Of a DNA stretch of 64,000 nucleotides, positions 8,244 through 17,466 are shown piece by piece. The DNA comes from Myxococcus hansupus (GTDB lineage: Bacteria > Myxococcota > Myxococcia > Myxococcales > Myxococcaceae), in the NCBI RefSeq assembly GCF_000280925.3, contig NZ_CP012109.1, positions 4,732,501-4,796,500 of the forward strand, in the 5' to 3' direction. How positions within the stretch are numbered: the first letter of the stretch is position 1; each line of letters opens with the position of its first letter. The notes below the pieces were generated by a model. The model was not told the DNA's origin, ran no database searches, and saw only the letters and a list, made by a program, of their open reading frames with translations. Position numbers and translations under genes: made by a program.

Positions 8244-9049
8244 CACCGCACCTTTTCCAACGTGAAGGACGTCTGGCCCAGGGTACCCGGAAGTGGCAGT
8301 GGCAGGGTGCGCGCCTCAGAGGGCTGGCGGGCAAGCGCGCGCGCCGCCTCCAGCACCTTCGCCACTTCCACGGGCCCGTCGGACGTGACGAAGAGGAAAC
8401 GCTCGAAGTCCGGCGCGTCGTCGAGCTCGTAGGCGTGCGCCAGGGACACCGCCTCTCCCGTGCCCAGCGCCGTGCTGCCCGTCGACGTCGCGGGGTGGTG
8501 CAGCGTCACCGCGCCGCGCCCATCCACCGACACCACGACGCCGTGCCGGCTCCCCGCGGAGACGTAGCTGAGCTGCAGGACATCCCCGGGACGGACCTCC
8601 GCGTGGTCGGAGAGCAGCTCTGGCACCTGTGCCCCCTGCCGGTGCACGCGCAGGCGCGGATGTCCCTTGATGCGCTCGGTGGCCACCTCCACCCGGGGCG
8701 GCGACATCCCGGCGGGCTCCGGAAGCTCCTTCGGGGCCGACATGAAGAGCAGCACCAGCGAGGCGGCCACCGGCACGCTGAGCGACAACCCATGCCATCC
8801 CTGGGACTCGCCGCGCCGCGCCACCTCGTCCCGGACCTGGGCCAGCCGCTCACGCCGGGCCACCTCCGCCGCCACGGTGGCGGGCGGGTGACGCTCCAAC
8901 GTCCGGCGAGAGTCCGCGTCGAGCCGGGCCAGCCGCACGGCGCCGCCGGGCTCACGCTCGAGTCGGGCGCGAGCGTCGTCCAGCGTCTCCGGCGGCAGCT
9001 CGCCCAGCGCGATTCGCTCCAGAAGCCAGTCAGGGATGCCAAGGGCCAT
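8243..9049 (-). CDS. Single-pass membrane protein, companion of the caspase-like gene
   Basis: A soluble N-terminal segment rich in Arg, Glu and Ala, with the layout of an anti-sigma or adaptor domain, precedes one membrane helix (LSVPVAASLVLLFM). An extracytoplasmic beta-rich domain follows. That domain (DVLQLSYVSAGSRHGVVVSVDGRGAVTLHHP) resembles DUF4384-type domains often found beside bacterial caspases. ATG 9049 follows GGAG; GTG 9130 would add 27 residues. Translational coupling to the caspase suggests they work together, perhaps as sensor and effector. Confidence 0.65.
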   Translation of the reverse strand: MALGIPDWLLERIALGELPPETLDDARARLEREPGGAVRLARLDADSRRTLERHPPATVAAEVARRERLAQVRDEVARRGESQGWHGLSLSVPVAASLVLLFMSAPKELPEPAGMSPPRVEVATERIKGHPRLRVHRQGAQVPELLSDHAEVRPGDVLQLSYVSAGSRHGVVVSVDGRGAVTLHHPATSTGSTALGTGEAVSLAHAYELDDAPDFERFLFVTSDGPVEVAKVLEAARALARQPSEARTLPLPLPGTLGQTSFTLEKVR

Positions 9050-9219
9050 GCGCAGCAGGTCTCCAGCGCGGCGAAAAGCCCTCGGTTCCTGGGTACTGCC
9101 GCCTCCGGCCTCGCGCGTCTCCTGGAACACCGCCCCCTCAAGAATCTGTCACCCGCCGCACGACAGCGCCGTGGCTGTCACGGGGGACGACGTGGGACAG
9201 CCTCCGGCGGGCACCCCAC

Positions 9220-10536
9220 TCACAGGGTGAGAATCATCAGCTCCCCGTCGACGAAGGTGTCCCCCACCTTCAGCGCGTGAGGCTCCACGCCGTAGGTCCG
9301 GAACCCCACCGAGCGGTACAGCGCGTGGGCCGCGGCGTTCCCCACGGAGACGACGAGCAGCACGCACTCGAGCCCCTCCATCTTCCGCCCCTCCTCGACG
9401 AGCGCGGAGAGCAGGCGCCGGCCCACCCCCCGCGAGCGGAACTCCTGCGGCACGAACATGCCCCACACCACCGCCTTGTGGGCCAGCTTGGCCCGGACCT
9501 CCCGCTTCAGCCCCAGCGTGCCCACCAACTGGGGCCCCTCGAAGGCGCCCAGGACGACCTGGGAGGGACCGGCCTCCAGCCAGCCGCGCATGGCGTCCAG
9601 CGGCAGCGCCGCATCCTCGGCGTGCGAGGCGCCGAAGGCCTCCGGACTGTCCAGGAGCCCGCGCAGCCGCAGCGCCCGGAACGCGTCCACGTCCTCCGGC
9701 TGAAGCCGGCGCACGGAGAGGGCCGAGGGCACCGAGGGGCGGCCCTCGGCCTCCAGCAGCGCCGTGTAGCCCGCGATGAAGTCCGGGTAGCGCGGTGCCC
9801 ACCCCAGCGAGCGCAGCCGGGCATTGGAGATGGCGCGGTCGCCGCGCACCGTCTCGTTGAGGCTGTCCAAGGGCACGCGGGGAGGCATCGGGACGCCCAG
9901 CCGCGCACTGAGCCAGGCCACGGGCTCCTCCGTGGGCGCGGGCCGGTCATCCGCGACGCAGAAGACGGCGCCCGCTTCTCCCCGCGCCAGCACCACGCGG
10001 ATGGCGTCCACCAGGTCATCCACGTGGATGCGGGAGATGCGGCCACCGCCGCCCTCGGGAATCCGAAGCGCGCCCGACAACAGTCGCGTGTGCATGCTGC
10101 GCCCCGGCCCGTAGATGCCGGCGATGCGCATCACCCGAGCGCCCAGTTGCAGATAGCGCGACTCCGCCTCGACGCGTTCGCGCGATGACGGGGTGGACAG
10201 CTCCACCGGCGTGTCCTCGTCCACGTGGCCCCGCGCGCGGCCATACACGCCCGTGGACGAGAGGTAGATGAGCCGCTCCGGCATGCGCTCGGCCAACGCC
10301 GCGGCGATGCGGGCGTCCAGGCCGGCGTCGGGTGGCACGGAGATGACGACGTGCGCACCGGCCGTTTGCAGCAGCGCGTCTTCCACGGAGGTGACGCGGG
10401 CCCCCGCGTGTTCCAGCTCGGCGCGGCGGGCGGCGTCTCGGGTGGCCGCCAGCACGTCACGGCCCGCGCGGGCCTCGGCCACCGCGAACCGCGTGAGCGT
10501 GTATCCGGACCCCAGAAGGACGAGAGGAGGCGTCAT
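9220..10536 (-). CDS. actC: NAD-dependent epimerase-like (SDR) and GNAT acetyltransferase fusion
   Basis: One 438-residue frame with two enzymes. Residues 1-275 are an extended SDR: GSGYTLTRF at the N-terminus, STGVYG, and RISRIHVDDLVDA. The usual YxxxK is not evident. Residues 280-438 are a GNAT domain with VWGMFVPQEFRSRGVGRRLLSAL as motif A and ALYRSVGFRTYG. It follows actB on the same strand. M. xanthus actC was described, as I recall, as an N-acetyltransferase gene, so the symbol is inferred from order. A nucleotide-sugar or aminosugar modification would suit both domains. Confidence 0.75.
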   Translation of the reverse strand: MTPPLVLLGSGYTLTRFAVAEARAGRDVLAATRDAARRAELEHAGARVTSVEDALLQTAGAHVVISVPPDAGLDARIAAALAERMPERLIYLSSTGVYGRARGHVDEDTPVELSTPSSRERVEAESRYLQLGARVMRIAGIYGPGRSMHTRLLSGALRIPEGGGGRISRIHVDDLVDAIRVVLARGEAGAVFCVADDRPAPTEEPVAWLSARLGVPMPPRVPLDSLNETVRGDRAISNARLRSLGWAPRYPDFIAGYTALLEAEGRPSVPSALSVRRLQPEDVDAFRALRLRGLLDSPEAFGASHAEDAALPLDAMRGWLEAGPSQVVLGAFEGPQLVGTLGLKREVRAKLAHKAVVWGMFVPQEFRSRGVGRRLLSALVEEGRKMEGLECVLLVVSVGNAAAHALYRSVGFRTYGVEPHALKVGDTFVDGELMILTL

Positions 10537-10590
10537 GTCCCCGCGATAGCGAGACCGCGGGGACTGTGCAAGCAGAGGCTTGTGGCCGCT

Positions 10591-12255
10591 CTACAACTCC
10601 GCGCTCGCGCGCGGGTCGATGATGCCGCACTCCTTGATTTTGTAGAGCAGCGCCTTGTAGCTGATGCGCAGCTTGGTGGCCGCGCGCCGCTTGTTCCACG
10701 CGGTGCGCTGGAGCATGGCCAGTATCGCCTCGCGCTCGGCCAGCATCGCCGCCCGCTTCCCGATGTCCTTCAGGGACAGCTCCCCCGTCGGCGCGGGAGG
10801 CGGCGGCGGCTGCGGCACGTCGAACGGGTTGACGTAGCGCGGCGCGGCCACCACCGCGTTGGCGGACTCCATCACCATGGGCCCGTGCACGGGCGGCGCC
10901 AGCGGCGCGACGGAGGCCAGACCGAAGGCGGCGCCTCGCGACGGCATCTCCAGCACCTGCACGGAGGGCGGCGGCGTGCGGAAGCCCTCGTCGTGCGCGC
11001 GGCCGAACGGGCCACCGTCATCCCCCGCGTAGGACGTGGGCAGGGACGGCGCGCTCGCCGGCGCACGGACCGCCGCGCGAAGCTCGTCGAGCACCAGCGT
11101 GGGGTCCTTCAGCACGCACAGGCGGCGGACCATGTTCTCCAGCTCGCGCACGTTGCCGGGCCAGTCGTAGTCCGCGAAGGCGTGCAGCACTTCCGTGGGG
11201 AGCTCCGACACGCCGTTCACGTAGCCGCGGCCGTACTTCTTGAGGAAGTGGTCCGTCAGCGGCACCACGTCCTCCCGGCGCTCGCGCAGCGGCGGCAGGC
11301 GGATGGCCACGACGTTGAGGCGGTAGAAGAGGTCCTCGCGGAAGTTGCCCAGCGCGATTTCCTTCTCCAGGTCGCGGTTGGTGGCCACGACGACGCGGCT
11401 GTCCACGCGCACGCTCTTCTTGCCACCGACGCGGAAGAACTCCTCGTCCTGGAGCACCTGGAGCAGCTTGGCCTGGAGCCGGATGGCCATCTCGCCAATC
11501 TCGTCCAGGAAGATGGTGCCCTGGTCGGCCAGCTCGAACTTGCCCGGCTTCTCCGCCGTGGCGCCGGTGAAGGCGCCGCGCTCGTGGCCGAACAGCTCGC
11601 TCTCCAGCAGCTCGCCCGGCAGCGCCGCGCAGTTCACCTTGATGAACGGGCGGTTGCGCCGCTGGCTGCGCGCGTGGATTTCCCGGGCGATGACCTCCTT
11701 GCCCGTACCGGACTCACCCAGCAGGAGCACCGGCACGTCGGTGTCGGCGATCCGCTCCACCAGCGCCCGCGCGCGGCGCATGGACGGCGAGGTGGAGATG
11801 AGCACGCGCTGCTCCTGCGTCGTGTCCACCACCGGCGCCACGCTGCGAGGAGGCGGCAACACGGGCGCCACGGCCTGACGCTCCGGGGCACGCGTCCCCA
11901 GGGCGCGAGCGAGCGCGTCCTGGAGTTCGTCATTGCCGAACGGCTTCGACAGGTAGTCGCTGGCCCCCATCTTCATGGCCCGGACGGCATCGTCCGCGCC
12001 GGACAGCGCGCTCAGCACGATGACCGGCGCGCCACCGCCCATGGATTGATAGCGGCGCAGGACCTCCAGGCCGCTCATCTCGGGCATCACCACGTCGAGC
12101 AGCACCGCGTCGAAGGAGCCACCTGACAGCATCTCCAGCGCCTGGTTGCCATTGGCCGCACAGCGCACCTGGTACCCCGCACTGCCGAGCAGCTCGGACA
12201 GAAACGTGCGCACCGACTCTTCGTCATCCACCACCAGCACCGCGATCCGGTCCAT
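10591..12255 (-). CDS. actB: NtrC-family sigma-54 response regulator
   Basis: 554 residues. The receiver (1-120) has the acidic pair DD10-11, phospho-acceptor Asp54 (VLLDVVMPEMSG) and Lys about 105. The AAA+ domain (about 165-395) has GESGTGKE, the sigma-54-contacting GAFTGA, and DEIGEM. A Pro-rich linker leads to a Fis-type HTH (NKRRAATKLRISYKALLYKI). ATG 12255 is the start that places the receiver first. It lies 45 bases downstream of actA. In M. xanthus ActB helps set the level of C-signal during development. Confidence 0.88.
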   Translation of the reverse strand: MDRIAVLVVDDEESVRTFLSELLGSAGYQVRCAANGNQALEMLSGGSFDAVLLDVVMPEMSGLEVLRRYQSMGGGAPVIVLSALSGADDAVRAMKMGASDYLSKPFGNDELQDALARALGTRAPERQAVAPVLPPPRSVAPVVDTTQEQRVLISTSPSMRRARALVERIADTDVPVLLLGESGTGKEVIAREIHARSQRRNRPFIKVNCAALPGELLESELFGHERGAFTGATAEKPGKFELADQGTIFLDEIGEMAIRLQAKLLQVLQDEEFFRVGGKKSVRVDSRVVVATNRDLEKEIALGNFREDLFYRLNVVAIRLPPLRERREDVVPLTDHFLKKYGRGYVNGVSELPTEVLHAFADYDWPGNVRELENMVRRLCVLKDPTLVLDELRAAVRAPASAPSLPTSYAGDDGGPFGRAHDEGFRTPPPSVQVLEMPSRGAAFGLASVAPLAPPVHGPMVMESANAVVAAPRYVNPFDVPQPPPPPAPTGELSLKDIGKRAAMLAEREAILAMLQRTAWNKRRAATKLRISYKALLYKIKECGIIDPRASAEL

Positions 12256-12299
12256 CCCCTCGCCTCCACTCGCCCGCTGCATCGAAGTCCCAACCACCC

Positions 12300-13232
12300 T
12301 CACACCGACAGCCGGGCCGTGTTCCCGACCATTCGGCGAAACTCTCGTGCGCGTCGCATGTCCTGCTGCGCCGCGCGCAACAACTGCATGGGCGTCCCCA
12401 CGGAGTCAGGGAAGCTCACCGTCCCCAGCTCCAAGGATGTCCGCACCACCTTGCCCTCGACCTGGAAGCGCGCCGTTTCGAAGCGCGTCGCCACGCGGGA
12501 TACCACCTCCTGCACCGACTCCGCGGGCGTTCCCGGCAGCATCAGCGCGAATTGACAGTCGCCCACGCGAGCGACCGCATCCGCCTCCCGCACCGTCTGC
12601 CCCAACACCACCGCGCTGTACACCAGCAGACGCTCCGCCATGCCGCGCCCGAACTCCTTCCGGAACGCCGCCCAACCGCCCACCTCCGCCGCCATCACGG
12701 AGAAGCCGCCGCCGTAGCGCTCGGCCCGCCGGGCCTCCAGGCTGATGAGCTCCAGCAAGAAGGGCCGGTTGTAGAGTCCCGTCACCGGGTCATGAAGCGC
12801 CTGCGCCGTCCCCGCCTCTTCTCCCGCCGCCGCGCGCAGCACCGCGTCCTTCAACTGCAACTGCGCATGGAGCTTCGTCGCCAGCTCCGAACCGCTCCCC
12901 GAGCGAGGCACCAGGTCCACGCACTGCCCACGCTCCAGGCAGTAGCGCCGGGCCTCCGCGTCCTGGTCGTCCACCAGGTAGAGCAAGGGCACCGCGCCAT
13001 GGCTGAGCTGCCGCAACCGACGCGCCACCTGCACGGCCGCGAAGTCCGGCGCCTGGGCGGCCAGCAACACCGCCGACGGACGGATGACCTCGAAGAGTGG
13101 CACCGCCGCGTCGAAACGCGTCACCGGCACCACCCGGAAGCCCGCCTCCGACAGGAGCAGCCGGGTCCGCTCCAGGTCCATTGCTCGTGGCTCGACGACG
13201 AGCACGGTGGGCGGCTGTCCTGCCTTACCCAC
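12300..13232 (-). CDS. actA: Degenerate receiver and degenerate GGDEF protein (ActA-like)
   Basis: About 310 residues. An N-terminal receiver-like domain (PTVLVVEPRAMD, AVLLAAQAPDF) lacks the acidic pair and has Ala where the phospho-acceptor Asp should be. The C-terminal domain starts like a GGDEF (HDPVTGLYNRPFLLE), but the signature is VGDCQF instead of GGDEF and the metal-binding strand reads AAEVGGW. Phosphorylation and cyclase activity are therefore doubtful. GTG 13232 sits 5 bases after AGAAGGA; GTG 13253 is an alternative. First gene of the act-like block. Confidence 0.78.
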   Translation of the reverse strand: MGKAGQPPTVLVVEPRAMDLERTRLLLSEAGFRVVPVTRFDAAVPLFEVIRPSAVLLAAQAPDFAAVQVARRLRQLSHGAVPLLYLVDDQDAEARRYCLERGQCVDLVPRSGSGSELATKLHAQLQLKDAVLRAAAGEEAGTAQALHDPVTGLYNRPFLLELISLEARRAERYGGGFSVMAAEVGGWAAFRKEFGRGMAERLLVYSAVVLGQTVREADAVARVGDCQFALMLPGTPAESVQEVVSRVATRFETARFQVEGKVVRTSLELGTVSFPDSVGTPMQLLRAAQQDMRRAREFRRMVGNTARLSV

Positions 13233-13374
13233 TCGCTTCCTTCTCACACCCACCGTTCCACCTTCCCGCGTGTAGTTTTCTCCGCCGCTTTTGGAGGCCC
13301 GACCCCGGAATTACAGCCTCACACCCCATCCTGACTGCTTCATCCCCTCGGATTTACTAGAGAAGGGAACGTTG

Positions 13375-13653
13375 CTACCCATCTTGGGCAGGTGTTTTAG
13401 CAATGGTTGTGCCACCTTTGACCTCATGCAGACGCGCTTCGAACTCCGCGGGGTCGACGCGGTGCATGAAGGCCGGCACGCCCTCGATGACGACCACGGG
13501 GATGTCGTAACGCCAGCGGGTGAAGGCCTCCGCGTCCTCGAGGATGGAGATGATCCTCAGGTCGAAGGGGATGCGGGCACGGACGGACTCCACGACGGCG
13601 GCTGCCTTGTCGCAGAGAGAGCAGTTGGGTTTCGAGTAGATATCGACGCGCAT
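13375..13653 (-). CDS. Glutaredoxin-like protein (DUF836 type)
   Basis: A 92-residue thioredoxin-fold protein. It opens with MRVDIYSKPNCSLCDKA, so a CxxC redox pair is at 11 and 14, and it has a cis-Pro strand (YDIPVVVIEG). Size and motif fit the glutaredoxin/DUF836 group. It starts only 21 bases from the divergent DUF4388 gene, so the promoters of the pair must overlap each other or the coding ends. Partner unknown. Confidence 0.8.
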   Translation of the reverse strand: MRVDIYSKPNCSLCDKAAAVVESVRARIPFDLRIISILEDAEAFTRWRYDIPVVVIEGVPAFMHRVDPAEFEARLHEVKGGTTIAKTPAQDG

Positions 13654-13674
13654 GCGGGGCAGGATGGGCGGTTG

Positions 13675-14829
13675 ATGCGTGGCTTGTCTGGCGACTTTTC
13701 GACGATGCCTCTCAAGGACCTCGTCGTCTATCTGGGGAACCGGCGAGCGACGGGGTCGCTGAAGGTGGAGCGTGGCGACGTCCGTAAGCAACTCGAACTG
13801 CGCGAGGGCCATGTGGTCAGCGCCAGTTCCAATCAGCCGCGAGAGTTCTTCGGTCAGTTCCTCATCAATATGGGGCACCTGACGGAGGACCAACTCGAGA
13901 AGGCGTTCTCCACCCAGGCGGCGACGCGCATCTTCCTGGGGAAGATTCTGGTGATGACGGGCCTGGTGCCCGAGGCCACCGTCCGGGGCACGCTCAGCCA
14001 CAAGTTCCGGGAGATGATTCTGGACGCCTTCCACTGGGAGGAGGGCCAGTTCGTCTTCGAGGCCGCGGACACGGCGCCGGAGGTCGCGGGGCTGGAGGTC
14101 AGCGTGGACCTGCTGGACATCCACCGCGAGGGCGAGTTCCGCGAGACGGCCTGGCAGGCCATCCGCGCCGTCTTCCCGTCCGGCGCGGTCCGGCTAGCGG
14201 TGGACGAGCGCAAGCTGCCCGAGCGGAAGCCCGGGAGCATGGACGAGCGCATCGTCTCGCTCATCAAGGAAGGCCTCACCATCGACGGCATCGCGCTGGC
14301 GCTGCACGCGACGGACTTCTTCCTCTATCAGCGCCTGTACGCGCTCTACCGCCTGGACGCGGTGAAGATTTCGGACGAGCCGACGGTCGACGAGACCTCC
14401 ATCGTCGTGGAGGACGAGGAGGACACCGGCGTCATCGGCTCCGAGACGTCATCCGACGAGGTGCTCCAGGCCGCGCAGTTGTTCCTCGACGCGGGGAACA
14501 TCCGGGACGGCGAGGCGCTGGCCCGGCGCGCGCACGAGATGGCGCCCTCCCCGCGCACCGTGGAGTTCGTCAAGGCGGCTCAGGAGAAGCTGCTGGTGTT
14601 CTTGCGCAAGGAGCTGGCGGAGCCGGCGAAGGTCCCCACGCTCCAGGTGGCGCCGGCGCATCTGAAGACGCTGCAGCTCTCCGCCCCGGAGCGCTACCTG
14701 CTGTCGCGCATCGACGGGCGGCGCGACGTGGCCGCCATCGTCCACGTGTCCCCGCTCCAGGAGTTGGACGCGCTGAAGTACTTCGCCGGCTTCGTCGACG
14801 CGGGGCTGGTGACGCTGACGCCGCGCTGA
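13675..14829 (+). CDS. DUF4388 (PATAN) domain protein
   Basis: 384 residues. The N-terminal 100 residues (GDFSTMPLKDLVVYLGNRRATGSLKV ... REGHVVSASSN) are a DUF4388/PATAN domain, common in deltaproteobacterial signalling proteins. A second helical section (FFGQFLINMGHLTEDQLEKAF) resembles the GspE/PilB N-terminal type domain. The C-terminus is helical with a repeat of the ERYLLSRIDGRRDV type. No membrane helix. Such proteins are linked with motility or two-component networks; the specific role is unknown. Confidence 0.75.
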   Translation: MRGLSGDFSTMPLKDLVVYLGNRRATGSLKVERGDVRKQLELREGHVVSASSNQPREFFGQFLINMGHLTEDQLEKAFSTQAATRIFLGKILVMTGLVPEATVRGTLSHKFREMILDAFHWEEGQFVFEAADTAPEVAGLEVSVDLLDIHREGEFRETAWQAIRAVFPSGAVRLAVDERKLPERKPGSMDERIVSLIKEGLTIDGIALALHATDFFLYQRLYALYRLDAVKISDEPTVDETSIVVEDEEDTGVIGSETSSDEVLQAAQLFLDAGNIRDGEALARRAHEMAPSPRTVEFVKAAQEKLLVFLRKELAEPAKVPTLQVAPAHLKTLQLSAPERYLLSRIDGRRDVAAIVHVSPLQELDALKYFAGFVDAGLVTLTPR

Positions 14830-14871
14830 GCCGGGCGGGCGCTGGCGACGCCCCGCCCCTGGAGGCTCGCG

Positions 14872-16419
14872 TCAGTGCTTGCCCGCGGCGGACGCGGGCG
14901 CCGTCGCCTCGACGGGCACGCGCTGGAGCCCCAGCCGGATGGCCTCGCGGCCCAGCCAGGGCGCGCGGATGCGCCACTTCGGATCATTGACGATGAGCGC
15001 GGCCACCGCGACGCGCGGGTTGTCCTTGGGCGCGAAGCCCACGAACCACGAGTAGTCCCGGAACGGCTCCCGGTCCGCCAGCGAGCCCGTCTTCCCCACC
15101 GCGCTGTCCACGCGGAAGTTCCGCTCCCGGAACACGCTGCGCGCGGTGCCCTGCGTGACGGTCGCCTCCAGGAGCGTGGTGAGGTCCTTCGCCACCTCGG
15201 GCGAGAGGACGACGTCCCCTTCGGGCGGCAGTACCGGCACGGGCCCGTCCTGCTCGAAGAGCACGGGGTCCACCCAGCGGCCCTCGTTGGCGGCGACCGC
15301 GGCCATCAACGCGCCGTGCAGCGGGGACAGGTACACGTCCCCGAAGCCCGCGCCGGTGTTGGCGAACCCGAACGGCTCCTCCGGGATGGCCGCCAGCGAG
15401 ATGTCCGTCGGCACGGGGAAGTCGATCTCACGGTTGAAACGGAACCGGGCCGCCATGCGGCGCAGCCCGTCCACGGAGAGGTGCTTGCCGGTCAGCTTCG
15501 CGAAGATGACGTTGGCGCTCTTGCCCATGGCGAGCGCCAGCGAATAGCAGGAGCCGTCCCGCTCGCTGTCCTGCAGGAGCTTCTCGGACAGACGCCGCTT
15601 GCCCCCATGGAAGCACTCCTCCGAGTCCGGCGTGACGCCCGCCTCCAGCAGCGCGCTCCCGGTGACGACCTTGAAGACGCTGGCCGCGGGGAACACCGCG
15701 CGTACGGGCAGCCCCCGCAGCTCTGGCTGCGCCGCGGAGTGCTCCGCCAGCGCGAGCACGCGCCCGGTGGACGGCTCCAGCACCACGGCCGCGCCGTACG
15801 GGGTTTCATAGTTGCGGAGAATCTGCGTCAGCGACGCCTGCAGCACCGGATCAATGGTGAGGCGCGTCTTCTTGCCGCCCTTCTCCTTCACCACCAGCTT
15901 CTCGCCCTCCAGCGTGGCGCGGGCCATCAGGTCCGCCGTCTTGGACAGCGGCTTCACCTTCGCGATGGGGGGCGCCTTCTCGCGGGAAGGCACCGGCAGG
16001 GGCGGCACCATCCCAGGCTCCGCGGCCAGCGCCGCGAGGCCCCCATCCGGGGACACACCGCCGAGCACCGCCGCTGCGGAGACGGCGTCCGACGTCCCCG
16101 AGTCCGCCCCCTGCGCCTGCGCTTCCGCCTCATTTGCAACGGGCGCGGGCTCCGGCGTCAACGCCTGGGCTGCCGCCTCTTGGGCGACGGGCGCGGGCTC
16201 CGGCGTCAACGCCTGGGCTGCCGCCGCTTGGGCGACGGGCGCGGGCTCCGGCGTCAGCGCCTGAACGCCGGCGTCCGTCGCCTCGGCCAGAACCCGCGCC
16301 CCGGCGCCTCCATCCTCGGACGGGGTGGCGGAAGCGGCGGGGTTCGGCTCGGACGACCCCAGGAGGACGACGAGCGGGCACAACACGGCTGCGGACAGGA
16401 GACGGCGGTGGATGCGCAT
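14872..16419 (-). CDS. Penicillin-binding transpeptidase domain protein with Ala/Pro repeat linker
   Basis: 515 residues. A signal peptide or anchor (6-22) is followed by a periplasmic linker with three 16-residue repeats (QALTPEPAPVA, about 52-97). The transpeptidase domain carries SVFK at 247-250 (acyl serine 247), SAN at 301-303 and KTG in VGKTGSL. All three active-site motifs are intact. No transglycosylase or PASTA domain is seen, so it is a monofunctional DD-transpeptidase or beta-lactam-sensor-like enzyme. It stands alone, with stops converging on the DUF4388 gene. Confidence 0.88.
   Translation of the reverse strand: MRIHRRLLSAAVLCPLVVLLGSSEPNPAASATPSEDGGAGARVLAEATDAGVQALTPEPAPVAQAAAAQALTPEPAPVAQEAAAQALTPEPAPVANEAEAQAQGADSGTSDAVSAAAVLGGVSPDGGLAALAAEPGMVPPLPVPSREKAPPIAKVKPLSKTADLMARATLEGEKLVVKEKGGKKTRLTIDPVLQASLTQILRNYETPYGAAVVLEPSTGRVLALAEHSAAQPELRGLPVRAVFPAASVFKVVTGSALLEAGVTPDSEECFHGGKRRLSEKLLQDSERDGSCYSLALAMGKSANVIFAKLTGKHLSVDGLRRMAARFRFNREIDFPVPTDISLAAIPEEPFGFANTGAGFGDVYLSPLHGALMAAVAANEGRWVDPVLFEQDGPVPVLPPEGDVVLSPEVAKDLTTLLEATVTQGTARSVFRERNFRVDSAVGKTGSLADREPFRDYSWFVGFAPKDNPRVAVAALIVNDPKWRIRAPWLGREAIRLGLQRVPVEATAPASAAGKH
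16141..16262. repeat. In-frame 48-bp tandem repeat, about 2.5 copies at high identity
   Basis: The 20-mer GGGCGCGGGCTCCGGCGTCA recurs at 16141, 16189 and (last base aside) 16237, an exact 48-bp period that keeps the frame of the transpeptidase linker. Near identity of the units suggests recent slippage and a length-variable periplasmic tether. Confidence 0.85.
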
Positions 16420-16590
16420 TGCAGCGAGCGGGCTCCGGGGGGTGAGCGAGCCCGAATCCTACCGGCTGAGGGCGGGCTGTCCACGGACGCTTCCCTGACT
16501 GCTTCCGCGTCCAACGAAATTCAGAAACTTGGCGTCCGGGTGTGCATCTCCGCTAGGTTCCCCCACACTTTGGACGGATTGAAAGAGACG

Positions 16591-17466
16591 ATGGTGATCT
16601 GGAGCGCTGAGCTCCGCCGCGCGGTGCGCAGTGGCCGCGCGGTGGTGTTGCTCGGGCTCTACAGCATGTTCTCCGCCTTGGTCCTGCTGGTGGTGGGCTG
16701 GCTCACAGCCCAGGTCCGCAACGTCGTCCTCCAGCAACTGGCCAACGCGGACGCGGATACGACGGCAAACGCCACCGCGCGCATCAACGAGGAGATGCGC
16801 AAGGGCGTGCTGGGCATCTTCACCAGCAACGACTCCGCGCTGGTCGAAGCCCTGGCCCAGGTGCCGCTCGAGGTGTTGATCGTCTTCAAGATCACCCTCT
16901 TCTTCCTGCCCGCCTACATCGCGCTGATGGGCTTCGATCAGATCAGTGGCGAAGTGGGGCCGCGCTCCATCCGCTACCTCACGGTGCGCGCGCGGCGCTC
17001 GTCGGTGCTGCTGGGCAAGTTCCTGACGCAGGCCTCGCTGCTGCTCGGGCTCGTGCTCATCATCGACCTGGCCATCTTCGTCTACGCCCGCATCGCCAAC
17101 CCGGACTTCGGCTTCGCCGCCATGGGCCTCAACCTGCTGAAGTTCTGGCTGGCCGCCATCGTCTACTCGCTGGCCTACGTGGCGCTCACCACCCTGTGCT
17201 CGTGCCTCTTCCGCGTCCCCGCGGTGAGCCTGGTGTTCAACTTCATCTTGATGTTCGTCTTCTGGCTGCTGTCGACCATTGGCCAGGCCCCCGGGAACAC
17301 GGACAGCAGTCTGCGCTTCCTGCGCTACGTGTCGCCGTCGCACTACGCGGGCGACCTGCTGCATCCTGGCCTGGCCCAGTTTGGCACGAGCGGAGCCGCG
17401 TACGCGGGCTTCGCCTTCGTCTTCCTGATGGCGGCCTACGGCATCCTGCGCGCGAGGGACCTGTGA
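16591..17466 (+). CDS. ABC-2 type transporter permease
   Basis: 291 residues with about six membrane helices (around 20-42, 108-128, 152-176, 192-215, 219-242, 266-288). After helix 1 there is a large extracytoplasmic loop containing LTAQVRNVVLQQLANADADTT. The fold and LRFLRYVSPSHY near the end fit ABC-2 export permeases. ATG 16591 is used. The stop overlaps the GTG of the ATPase gene. Substrate unknown. Confidence 0.87.
   Translation: MVIWSAELRRAVRSGRAVVLLGLYSMFSALVLLVVGWLTAQVRNVVLQQLANADADTTANATARINEEMRKGVLGIFTSNDSALVEALAQVPLEVLIVFKITLFFLPAYIALMGFDQISGEVGPRSIRYLTVRARRSSVLLGKFLTQASLLLGLVLIIDLAIFVYARIANPDFGFAAMGLNLLKFWLAAIVYSLAYVALTTLCSCLFRVPAVSLVFNFILMFVFWLLSTIGQAPGNTDSSLRFLRYVSPSHYAGDLLHPGLAQFGTSGAAYAGFAFVFLMAAYGILRARDL

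Noticed and set aside
10225..12126. 633-codon plus-strand frame opposite actB
   Set aside because: Composition of a shadow frame (Arg/His/Gln), with the sigma-54 activator clearly coded on the other strand.
14875..16590. Long plus-strand extension ahead of the ABC permease
   Set aside because: It is antisense to the transpeptidase; the permease starts at ATG 16591 where hydrophobic helices begin.
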